DNA of 64,000 nucleotides, taken from contig OU612067.1 of NCBI GenBank assembly GCA_914767715.1, positions 29,300,162-29,364,161 on the forward strand, given 5' to 3'. A program made the position numbers and the translations under genes. The stretch is from Membranipora membranacea (taxonomy: Eukaryota > Bryozoa > Gymnolaemata > Cheilostomatida > Membraniporidae). The notes under the pieces are model-generated. The model was not told where the DNA came from. It ran no database searches and saw nothing but the letters and a program-made list of their open reading frames with translations. How positions within the stretch are numbered: the stretch's first letter is position 1; the number at the start of each line of letters is the position of its first letter. Positions 48,071-59,690 of the stretch are shown one piece after another.

Positions 48071-51000
48071 GCAGCCTCATATCAGATGTAAATAAGTGCA
48101 CGGGTGGCTATAAAATGTTCGAGTTTAGAGCTGAAATATATAACCATAAGTGCTTCACTTTCACTGCAGATGGTGTCTTTAAGTTTTAATATCACCTTAA
48201 AGTTTCCAAATGATTCCCTAGAGCTTACTCTTCAGAGCGGAAAAAACCATAAGACATGATTTCCAGTTATTTTGTAAACTTACTCGTATTGTTATGAGCT
48301 GTAGTAACTAAAGGCCAGGGATGTCCACAAACATACGACTGGTTTTCGTGATAGACACATCTATAGTCTGAGCACTTAGACTAACACCTATATGGTGATT
48401 AGCTGTTATCAATCATAATGTAGTATCTATTAAAAATCTGGATTGAGTTAACTGCAAGCAAACAAGGGCATAAAAAGAAGAAGTTTCTCTATTCTGGCTA
48501 TTTAGACTGTAGAAATAATTTAAGATTATGTTACACTGCTAACACAGTGTTTGTTAGTCTGAGCCCCCCCCCCCACACTTTTGCCCCCCTCCCGTAGACG
48601 CCACCCCTTCCCCGAAGACGCCACCCACCCCCCCCCCCCGCCCACCTTGTCAATGTTCTGGTCATGCTTTGGTAACCCTCAAACTTCTTCCTCTCGATTT
48701 TATATGTTTACAGCGGTATTTATGAGCTTCCTTAGAATAATTAACCTTCATTTTTTTAAATCGCACTAACTCAATAGGCGATAAGGAGTTGACTGTAATT
48801 AAAATCCCATACATACTCAGGCTTGACATAAACATCTGTAGCTTGCATTAGCGTTCAGGTTTTCCCAGCGGTGATAATGAGATACGTATTATCGCTCACA
48901 TCAGTTAACACATGGGCTTTCAATTATCCAGCCTCCAAACACGCACTTCTACTTGGCACTAAGCATAAATCTAGTCCTGTCAGATTTCTCGCATACCGCA
49001 GAGGTATATAAAGTGTGCACATCCATCTAGGAAGCCTTACTACCTACACCTAAACCACATGTGCAAGTTTTCCTCCATTACTCTCCTCCAGTACAAAACA
49101 GCACAGGGATAGCTAAGAAACTGGGAACTGCAGGCAAATTAGCAGTCATTGACTCCGAGGATTATCATTTCACATACTCTGAGGAGTTACAACCCGAAGA
49201 GTATTGTAGACGACACAGTTTGTATAGTGTGAAGTGGTCATTATCACTCCTATGTAAACATCTACAACAGGTAAAGATAAACAAATAGAGAGACAAAGAT
49301 TTCAAGTATTATTTGTGATGTCCACATTCCTCAGTTAACTTCAATAACATCTCCTTCAGTTGGTCGGAGAGCACTGTGTTGCAGTTGTCATCTTCGGTTT
49401 TGGGATAGTGCGACAGACCCTAACTCAGCTGTCAGGATAACCTACGGATATATATCTACAAAAGGCTTCTGGATAAACTGATCAGCTAAAAAACTTAAGG
49501 TGAGTTTTTTCAGTATTAATATTGGTTTCGTCGATCTTATGGTCTGCTTACTTACATGTCTTTGCAGTCAATTCAGCACCTGAACTGACTGAAAAAACAT
49601 TCTACTCACATCCAGTGTTCTTTAGTTTGATTCAAACGCCAAAAGCCGATATAGGGACAAGTTTTGTCTCTAGCTATGTTGTATGAAAATCTACAAACTT
49701 AACTCACAGGCCTGGCCGATGTAAATATGCATGATAGCCTGGCTATCAGTATCACAATGGGTTTGTATGGGTTTAGATAAGAAAGCAGAGATAAACTTTG
49801 CGGCAAGTTGTACTGATCATCAAGAAGTTTACTTTTCGATCTCTGCCCCCTCCCCTTCTCACTTCTACTCTAAAGATATGGCTCTGCCACTAAGGGGGGG
49901 GGGGTAGGAGTGTCTCAAACAGACCAAAGCATTGCATGTGCAACACAACACAACACATGGCCAGGAAATTTACAAGGCTGATCATTTTGTCTTTATCAGG
50001 ATTGCTGCATTAAAAATAGAGTTTCAAAATAACTCTTATTGGATTTTGATTGCAAATTATGGTCAATCAATCAAAAGTTGACCGAACTGAATCATTCAAA
50101 CGACAGACATTTTTATGAATGAAAAAGTGAAAAACCTGCAATCGGTATGGTTGAAAAGAGACCAATTATTATGGCCAGACGACCACCTGTGGTTTAACAC
50201 AGACAGTGTCACACTTTTCCTTGGCAGCGAACACCCCATAGTGCGCTGAAAAACTAAAGTTTTTAATGGCATCGTATTATTGTATGGTCTGTCCTGTACA
50301 CAGCACCTAGTGTTATCTATTCTCTAGAGAGGAAAAAACATCCGCTACTGGTGTAAGCTAATTACAGGAGCCAGCCAGCTTTGCCACAACAATAAAGGCT
50401 ACAGTGCAAGGTTTGGGGTAGTTGAGTCAAACTTATTGCAAAATAAAAGTAAACTGCATCTTCCAATCAAACATTAAATATCAAACACTGAAAACATTAC
50501 CCCCCACAGACAGTAAGATACTTATTCACTTTCATATAGTTGACAAAAGACCAGTTAAGACAATCCATCTGAGCTGGAGACCAAGATAGGACTTAATTGA
50601 TGAATTACCAGACTGGTAGCAATAGGAATTTTGCACCCTCTAATATTAACACGACAAGGCATTTAATACCTGGCATTGCAAAGAGTCTACTCAGAGTGCT
50701 CACAAGCTCAGCTACCCAGCTGATGAGGGAATGTTTATAAGTATATTGCTGTATAGAAGAGCTGATCTAGCTCACGAGGGGATCCTTAGCCTACATGCAT
50801 ATCGTATCGTATCGCGTATTGAGCAGATGAGATTACTGACGGTCTTATTCTAGCAGGTGCTCACAGGTGCTCCTCTGACAACAATTAGAAAATAATCACT
50901 GCTTCCTGATCGCTATCAATAATTCTTTGTAATACAAGACCATGCAGATCACCCTAAAAGCTTCCGGAGTGACCCAACAAATAAAGAGATTATCTTCAGT

Positions 51001-52999
51001 GTGAGGACAGGATTAAGTAAGCAATAAATGTGAATCAGATTCACGACTGTCCACTGTGAACAGAGAAACTTCGGTTTTCTGGCTTTTTTAGTAGATATTT
51101 TAACTGTAATATCGATGAGTGCTGGTTTGTTGTTAGAAAATGTGTTGCAGCAGGCTTCAATCCCTCTGCACCTGCATCGAATCATTATTGCAATTGTTGC
51201 ATAAAACACAAAATGCCATTTGAATCAAAAGAATGCCACAGAAAAGTGCTGTTCATCTTTGCCCAGCAGCTGCACACAGCAAACTTTCGCATCCAAATTA
51301 AGAAACTTGATATTGGCACACTCAAAATTAGGACAGCTTAGCATTTTAATAGACCTTTTATTAATGAGATTCAGTATTCTATATATTAGTGATCACCGAT
51401 GATTGTGTTAGAAGTGATTTTAGACAGAGACATCTAATTGAGGTTTAGAGCAACGCAATGCTAGGTGATATTTCCATACACTCTAAGTTCATCTTTAGTT
51501 TTGGCTTTAGGGGTGCGGGAGAACCATCACTGTGTGTTGCTTTACACTCGCCTACAAGTTTGTCAATGAATCTGCTGAATACAAACAGTCATTCGGAGAA
51601 CCCTGCATGGAATTGTTTCAATAAATCACTGCCTCCAAATCATCGTATTAGCTAAAGTGTTTTACTATTTTTCAATTTAGTTTTCATAAATCAATTCTGA
51701 TATTTTGATAGTAACGTTGGCTCTTCAACACCTAATACCACAAAAACAACATTGTATTATTTATTTTCTTGTGAGCCTCTTCATCTCATCTTCTCAGGCC
51801 ACAAAGACGGAAAACATCCCCACTCTGCAGAATCTGCAGGTGTTACGTTCAACACTCTCCCCTCTAAGACTGCTTTGAAGACGGCTTTTGACAAGTTTTC
51901 ATCCTAATTAATAGCGGCTTTGATTTCTGGCTAGCCAGGTGACATGCAATATACTTCCGATGGCAAATAATTTATATAAATAATAAATAACTGATGTGTA
52001 TAAGAAACATGGGAAATCTATGTCGAAACTTTCAGTGTGCTATAGGCGGTTGTTTGAAAGCGAGCAAAGCATGTATAGGTTATCTTTGCTGTGTTGGTAA
52101 AAAAATCCTGATTTAACCAGAAGCTTTAACCAAAATCTGCATTAATCCCTTTAATTTCAATCACAGAGCTACTCAAGAAAAGCTTTACTGATTCTGGGTA
52201 CAACTTAGTTAGCCTCTCAATGCTTTGCTTCCAAGCTCTTTGATTTCATGTCATCACACAAAAAAAATCACTCTGCTGGTTGTGGTGATATATGTTCTAG
52301 TTTTGTACCAGTATCTAATTGCTACTACCTCTGTATTAGCAGGTCAAATAAATACACACATCGAAATACTCTCATGCATCTTTAGGAGCGTTGTGATAGC
52401 TTTGTCACAGGGCAGGAACAAGGCTTCTTTTATTCTAAAAATGCTTGAAATGTACTGAAAACAATAAAACAGTTGTTTTTCTGTGTAATGATTATTAGCT
52501 CAGTTCAAACTATCCTAACTGACTACTCCAGTTTGAATAAGTCAGCCAGCGGTTCCAAGGATTCACTGCTACAAAAGGTCAGGCTAAAATATTTGGCCCA
52601 TAATTATCTATGACACAACAATATGCAGTCAACAAGATGGTAATCACTACTTTAATGAATTTCATGGAATTTATCACAATTATTACAGTTCAGGGAAACA
52701 ATAAAACTGAATTCCAGAGTAAGTTGTGGGACTCCGCAGACTTAGACAGTCGTTAGGTTCAAACTTAACTGTTTTTACTGCCATATAAATTTTGTTTTCT
52801 AAACCCCCCTATACAAGACACTCCAGCGTCATGTAAAGGCTCATGGTTCCATATCTCACAAAGTCATTGTAGTTTCCGGAAGAAAAATATAAAAACAAAC
52901 CTTGGGGTGAGAAAAAACTGAGATTTGTTATCGAAGTATAGAGGGAAAACAATCAAAGTGCCTCGCTAAAACAATATAAGGTGGTGTGAAAAATTATTA
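48071..52999. other. Long non-coding stretch with one weak exon candidate
   Basis: Poly-C tracts lie near 48564-48640 and a poly-G near 49896-49906. At 49031-49269 an open frame runs from an AG to 'caacag' plus GTAAAG, and 49361 onward could be a following exon, but no homology is recognised and the frame has no ATG. Short open frames elsewhere look random. Confidence 0.4.
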
Positions 53000-53420
53000 T
53001 TGTCTTAGGCTAATTTAATTAGCTATGCCAAATCTGCTACACAATACAACCTGTCTGTCAAAACAGGCTTGTATTATTATATAACAAATTCATGGTGCCT
53101 CTTTCTTACGCACCAACTCAAACAATCAATATATTTAGCGTAACTACGAATTGCCATTCATCGGCTAATTAAGCGAAGCATCAATAAGCTGAAACTTTTT
53201 AATTAGTCCAATGTGTTCCCAAAGACAAAAAGTTATTTTTGTTTGTGGATATCTTTGTCTCTGATTGACTTGTCAATGAGCAGGCATTGTTCATCCGAGA
53301 GCATATTGATTGATACTTTTGTTTGAACCGATAAAGGTTAAACTAATTAATTAGCTGTTCAATTGCCTAATTACCTCGCAGACTCATTAGCGAGAGTTTT
53401 ATAGACAATTTTTTCCACCC
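53000..53420 (+). promoter_or_regulatory. TAATTA-rich stretch upstream of the mosaic protease gene
   Basis: At least six TAATTA/TAATTAG cores occur, for example 'ctaatttaattagc', 'ggctaattaagcg', 'ttttaattagtcc', 'actaattaattagctg' and 'gcctaattacc', plus a TGATTGATAC motif near 53306. Homeodomain proteins bind TAATTA and Hox/Pbx pairs bind TGATTGAT. The stretch ends 400 bp before the start codon at 53819. An enhancer role is inference. Confidence 0.35.
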
Positions 53421-53772
53421 AATTTCACAGAGCCATGGTCGACAGTTCTAAATCAGGACACTTGATGCTTTGATCCCTTTGTTGGTCATTGGGTTTTGTT
53501 TATCACATGGGATAGGTTTGTTTATGGTCACTGTCTGTCTGAGCTTTCGATGACCGAATATTGTCATGGTATTATCATAATCCTAGGCATTCAAACTTAA
53601 TAACTTGATCTTGTTTATAACCATTAGCTTCCTCTCTGGACCATCACAGCAGAATCATCACTTGTATAAGCAGACAAGCGATTAAAAGAGCCTTGTCATC
53701 ATCGGATTATCATCGCCGACACGCGTACACAGACACACAGGCAACCGCTGGATAAATCATACTTAATTCCTG

Positions 53773-53779
53773 TATAAAG
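53773..53779 (+). promoter_or_regulatory. TATA box of the TSP1-trypsin gene
   Basis: 'tgtataaagag' lies 46 bases before the ATG at 53819, giving a predicted transcription start near 53803 and a very short 5' UTR. Confidence 0.6.
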
Positions 53780-53818
53780 AGGAGTTTTCATGTTGGATAA
53801 AAGATACAATCTCTAAAA

Positions 53819-56800
53819 ATGCTGCCGATAAACCAGCTGCCCGGTACAATCATCAATACACTTCTGCTGCTTACAATCCTTCAATATTCGGTAAGCTATC
53901 AAATATCATTTATTTATCCACTTTTCATCTTTAAAATTTTTTTTAAATTGAATGCAATTAAGATCCGTTTGGGAAAAGTCAAAGTCAAATGGGTCCATCT
54001 TTGATGCCATTTCCGGGATGTTATGTGTTAGCTATTCCTGCCAAAACCACCCTATTGTGCAGTTTTGTTACCACAATGCACTGCAGTGGAATAACCTACA
54101 TCACAAGCTTGAATATCACATAAATATGCTGAGTCAGAGCTTTTCAATAAGATGGTAGAATGCACGTCAGAAGTACTCTGTGGTTTCTAGTTAATGTTTG
54201 AGGTAGCGACTCCTCCCACATCTACTTGACAGGAAGTATTTAGCTGGGGCGCTGAGCTTATTATGTCCAGGTCAACAATAATGTTACAATTGAAGCGCTG
54301 CCTTCCCCCAGACTGTGCCAAAAGATTAATTTTCGTACATCTGGGGATGGAAAACAATTTGGACAATCCTTTATCCATCATTTTCTTTTGTCTTCTTGAC
54401 ACCTCTGAGGGTTAGGGTCACCTTGCACAATGGCTCTTTCTCAGCCCTCAAGAGGTCTTGTGCATCAAAGGGCGGAGAAAAATCTTTTTTGTTCTTTGTT
54501 TAATTACCCATTCTTTTATCCATGCTCCCTGCTGATGACGTAAATGATTCAGCTCACAATATATTTCTCCTGTATCCACTCAACTCCTAGCATGCTGCTA
54601 AGCGATGATTTATTAGAGAATTAAAGTCATCACCCTTCTAAATTCTTTCAGTCAATTTTTTTGGCAGCAAGTAGGAAGGCTTGCGGTGCAATTGACTGCC
54701 TGAGACATTTTCCTGTATTCTTGTATTGCAAGTATGTCACCCCCCTTAGTCAGATGGAAAAAAAGAGTTAATTTTTACAAAAAAATGTCATTGCAAAAAG
54801 TAAATTTCCTTGCATGCTTCACAGGGGAAAAAACAAAACATGTCATATCTGGCGTCCGTCCATCTGTCACTCCTATATGTTGACTTGTGTGGCACCTATG
54901 ACATTGGCAAAAGGGCTGACATAAAACTTTCTGTATTTTTTTTAGGAAACCGCTCAATCTAAGAATCCAAACAAAAGTAAACCTAAAAATAGAAAATACA
55001 GTAGATGGGAACCGTGGTCACAATGTCCCCAGAAGTGTCGGACATTTTGTTACCAGGATTGCGTCAGAACTCGAGTAAAATCATGTATACGTCCGGAAGT
55101 ATGCGGCAATAAGGTTATGCAAATAGAGAAAACCTGCGGTCGATGTCAATCTACAACCGCTGAGCAACAGGACCAACCAGAGACAACTCCGATGCCACTG
55201 AGTATAATAAACACCCCAGCCGCTCACCTACTAACAAGGAGGACACAATCACTACAACTAGTGACACTCGAGAGTCACTGCCTGCCAGATTATCACTTCT
55301 CTCACTGGGGTAACTGGAGCGCCTGCCTGCCGGTATGTCGTAAGGTCAGGTTTAGACATTGTACCACCTCACTGTGCAAGGAGAGGGTCCCTCATATGGA
55401 GGACAAGGCAGTGAAGCAAGAAGAATGGTGTATACCGAGCGGTCAGGCCGGGTCTGGGAAGGCCAGCTGTCAAGGGTATCTAGCACTGATGAGCTTATCT
55501 CGCAATAACGGGCCAGCACCGATGGAGCTCAAACAGTGTGAGAAAGCGAGACGAAAACAACTACAAGATGAACAAAGAAAAAAATCTGGAGGTTAGTCAT
55601 GTAACATTAACATGCAGTATTATCGTGATTATGATATGAACTTAGAAATTGATTCTAATTTTTTGTCAATTGCAGTGATAAAAACGATAAATATAAAAAC
55701 CTTTCATTCAGACATAAATTTAAAACAACATAAAAAGTAATTCAAATAAAATGTGGGATGTACTCCCAAGCCATTTTTATGGCCAAAGTAAACTAAATAT
55801 ATGCCCGCAAAGTTATATAATATTATTACAAAAATGTGCAATTTATCAATTTTAATAGTTACGTAATTCATTAAACCTGGAAAAAATTGCAAGGTGACTA
55901 ACAAATCTAACCAAGCCTTGACGTTGATGAAACATAAACTTGATTTATTGCTGGGGTTATTTATTTAAATTAAGTTTTAAATTGACTTTCACAATTAAAT
56001 TTTATTACATAAAAGTCTGTCATAATACCCTTATTCAGTTTGTCGACCAAGTCAGTTTCTAGCTCAAAGCATACGCTGGCATCCAAGAACAGCCGTGAGT
56101 GCTGTGCCATGGTCATTACAGAAACTCAAACATGTTGTGTTAGGTTTGGAATATCAATGAACCCCTTTATCACCTGGATACCAGCACTGAATATTATCGA
56201 ATACTTCTGATTTTTAAGGCAAAAGGATGAATTATGTTGGCGCAAACCGAGGCCGTATTTTAGAAAATTTTCTTCAGCTAGTTTTTTTTTTAAAACACTT
56301 GTCTAGTAGGACTGTCTGCTTAGCAGGTAATGCTAGGTCTGTTGAAATCAATCAACATATCTCAAAATATTTGTGGTTAGCAGAGTGGATTATTATTATT
56401 GCCTATTTGAGACTATTGACGAGTCGGAACTGAATCAATTATATATTACTGCTTGTCAGATGATAAAATACCAGCTATGATATCAGTGGATACAGATTTT
56501 TGACAGGTGTTTTATTAGTATAAATCAAGTCAGCAATAGTCTGATTAGTCATCAGTGATCTCATTGCGCTGTCTAGAAAATAAAACGAGCCATGTTTTGG
56601 ATATAAATGCTGTAAATTCACCTGGATATTTTTCCTTTGTTGATGGATTGTTTTCTATCAGAAGGACAATTATTGATGTTTTATCATTATTCATAAAAAA
56701 ATTGAAAAAACATTGTCATAAATCACTGATAGGGCGTCACAGTCATAACCGCTTGTTTGTCCAGTTTACTTGCCTGGACATAGGCGCCCTAGAATCTCAT

Positions 56801-59005
56801 GCATTGCATGATTATGCAGGCAAATTCAGCTCCTTCAGATTCTTCAGACATTTCGCAAGCTCAGCCTATTAATGTTTGATGATTTACATGCATTGTCTTT
56901 TCAGTAAACAGCTAAACATATTTTGTTCGGAGACTAATTGGTGTAATGAAGTTTGATTCTGAGTAAAACAATTTTACAATAAACGCAGTCATTTTCTCCG
57001 CCATATCAATCAAATGCTTACCAATTCAATTCTTTTGTATGAATTCAAACCTTCGGCTTGCCTTGATTTTCTGTATTGTTCACTGTACTCTTACAAAAAA
57101 AAATTTATCTTTTCCAGGCAAATCTTCGTTACCATCAGGTCAGGTTATGGATCTGAACGTGTCCTGTGGGGTGAGAAACACACCAAAAAGAAAACTGCGT
57201 ATAATCGGCGGTAAGGCTGCTAAAAAAGGTGACTGGCCGTGGCAGGTAAGAGAACATTCTATATTTTGGTTTGCGCTTAATTTTAAGTGAAACGATTAGA
57301 ACCACATGATAATCCTCACTATTTCTATAGCCAATGGGTGATGAGTTGGTGAGCGGCATTTGTTACCGTCACCGCCCAGGCTAAAAGTTGCTTTGCAGTT
57401 CCGTTGTATTAGTTGTGCCAAGTGTCATCAGCTGAGCTTTCCTACTGACATATCTCGGCCCACTACTATATTGTCACAGAAAACATTACCATAATCCGAC
57501 ACTCCAGTTTCCTGTTTCCTGTCCTGTTTTAGCTTTTAAGTAAAGTTAAATTTGGAATTACTCTACCACCCGTTTTACGACACCATTTTAGGGAAACATG
57601 GAAATGTTACCTCAGTCTCCAAGTCAATCCGTTATAGCAACCAAAAAATTGAGTGGGTAGGGATATTGTGGGTAAAATCATCCGTCCATTTTAAATATGA
57701 ACGATGAGCTATTAAAAATTTAGGATACATCACTGTCCTGGCTCTTCGTACATTACGCATGCACTCTTTGAGCCTATCTTTATTCTCGGATTAATTCTGA
57801 CCAGCACTTCATGCTAAAGTTTTGTGGTACTTTTATCTTGTTTGAATGACGATGATAAAAGGTAGAGTCTTAAACTCTTCCGCTACTCGTTGATCGACCA
57901 AACCACAGCACTCCAGCTAAAAGTCAAGTGTGTGCAAAAAATAGACTTGCTATCCTGCCTACTAAACTAGAAGTCTTTATATACTGATTATATAAAATTT
58001 GTTGGCTTTTGTTTCTTTTAGGTTGCAATTATGATCGATAAGAAGAAAAATGATTTCAGCGACTTTCCGCGAGACCAGCAGCTGTATAACTCTCGGCAGC
58101 ACTTCAACTATACTGATGATCCTAACTATGTTCAGTACTGCGGCGGTACACTCATCAGCAGGGAATGGGTGCTAACTGCAGCTCACTGTGTCAAGCAGAG
58201 GGAAACAGGACTGCGCAAACCAAACATGGTCGTAATGGTCGGCCAAACAGACCTACGGGTCATGAGGGAAGGGTATGGCGATTGGCAGGACAATATTTAC
58301 AAGATATCCAAAGTAATAGACCATAGTCAGTTTGAGTGGGAATCTGTGAACAATGACATCGCCCTTCTTAAGCTGGAGAAACCTGTACCGTTATCGGACG
58401 ATGTCGGGTTCAGCTGTATCCCCGAGGATGACCTGGACGCCCCGGCTGGTACGGAGTGCATAGCTGTAGGTTGGGGAAAACATAGAAAGCGAAGGGCCAG
58501 TAAGAAACTGAAGGAAGCTGTTCTTCCTCTAGTCCATAGAGACGATTGCAAAAATGCATTCAACTTTACAATCACTAAAAATCAGATGTGTGCGGGCTAC
58601 AAAGATGGCCGAAGTGACTCATGCGATGGTGACTCCGGTGGGCCACTTCTCTGTCGGGCAAACACTCCCGCGGGCGAACGCTGGGTCATATACGGCATCA
58701 CAAGCTTCGGCTCAAATGATGGCTGTGGAATAGCCGGCAAGTATGGTGTCTATACAAAAGTCAATAACTATGCTGACTGGATAAAATATGCTATAGAAAC
58801 AGGGACACAATTACATGACACTATAGAAGAGCGTAAGAGACGCCACAATCGTGGTAAGGCCCAGCAAAACGACCTAATTATGCCTCCTCCGCCCGAGAGC
58901 AGCACCTCAGTGCAGCAGCTTGCAGATAGGCTTTCCCTCATAGACTCATTATATGCCATAACAACTCAGAACCAAAGATCTTTACGTGTGGACTCTACTT
59001 CATAG
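53819..59005 (+). CDS. Secreted mosaic serine protease: two TSP1-like repeats plus trypsin domain
   Basis: Exons 53819-53890, 54946-55591, 57118-57245 and 58022-59005 have matching phases (0, 1, 0) and GT-AG borders, giving 609 aa. Residues 1-24 are a signal peptide. A TSP1-like repeat starts at SRWEPWSQCPQKC (about 43-92) and a second at SHWGNWSACLPVC (about 143-185), separated by a Thr/Pro/Gln-rich linker. A charged stretch precedes the protease domain, which begins after Arg267 (IIGGKAAKKGDWPWQ). The triad is His337 (LTAAHC), Asp394 (NNDIALL) and Ser487 (GDSGGP). Asp481, six residues before the serine, predicts cleavage after Lys/Arg, supported by Gly in SFGS and YGVYTKV. Activation by cleavage at Arg267 is the family norm. 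A 70-residue tail with PPPP follows. TSP1 repeats usually bind glycosaminoglycans or matrix proteins. Substrates are unknown. Confidence 0.9.
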
Positions 59006-59690
59006 CATCCCCTTCATTGACGTATTCTCATTGTGCACAGACAGTACGCACCACTCATAGGAAATAGATTGCTTTGTATCAAAGACACACCGACACGGGT
59101 GAACCTTAACTCAGGAGGCCATTAACCTCAGAATGGACAGCCGTCAAGAGAAACCATCATAATAATGAAATAGTACATCTGGGTCTGTAATCCCGGCACA
59201 CGCCAATACGCAAGATTATCTTCAAGAAAAACCGCTTAAAAACTCATTTTGTATTGTATCTGTAATCCTCAAAATTTATAGTATTAGCGTCATTTTTTCC
59301 TGGTGCTGGGAAGTATCGGGTGCAGAGAGGGTGGAACCAGTCTTGTTATGTTGAGCTTTATAATGGGCTCTATCCAGAATCTCCGTCCATATGAAATGTA
59401 ATGCCTACATTATTTTCTAACTCTTCAAAGATGTGGCAGTGTTAACATTCCTCACAATGTTGCATTACCAAAATAACCATCATCAATCAGTCAGGGATAT
59501 ATATATTATATTAGTTAAGCCAATCATTCACTAAGTCAAGGAATCATAATGGCCACATTTTTCCTAATACTTTATCACATTATTTATGAAATGTGTAAAT
59601 TGCATTTTTTTCTCTGTTATAGAATCTATTTCCATTGATGTACAGTGTATAGACATAAGATATAATAAACGGTAAATTATGTTGTTCTTA
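59006..59690 (+). other. 3' UTR of the mosaic protease gene with candidate poly-A signal
   Basis: No other coding signal is seen. The first AATAAA in the same direction, in a favourable AT-rich setting, is at about 59664-59669 ('tataataaacgg'), giving a possible 3' UTR of about 670 bases. Confidence 0.4.

Noticed and set aside
49061-49288. 75-codon frame as an independent small gene
   Set aside because: It starts with GTG, not ATG, which is not a normal start in animals; only an internal exon is possible.
58327-58575. Minus-strand frame opposite the protease exon
   Set aside because: It is a shadow of the coding exon of the TSP1-trypsin gene.
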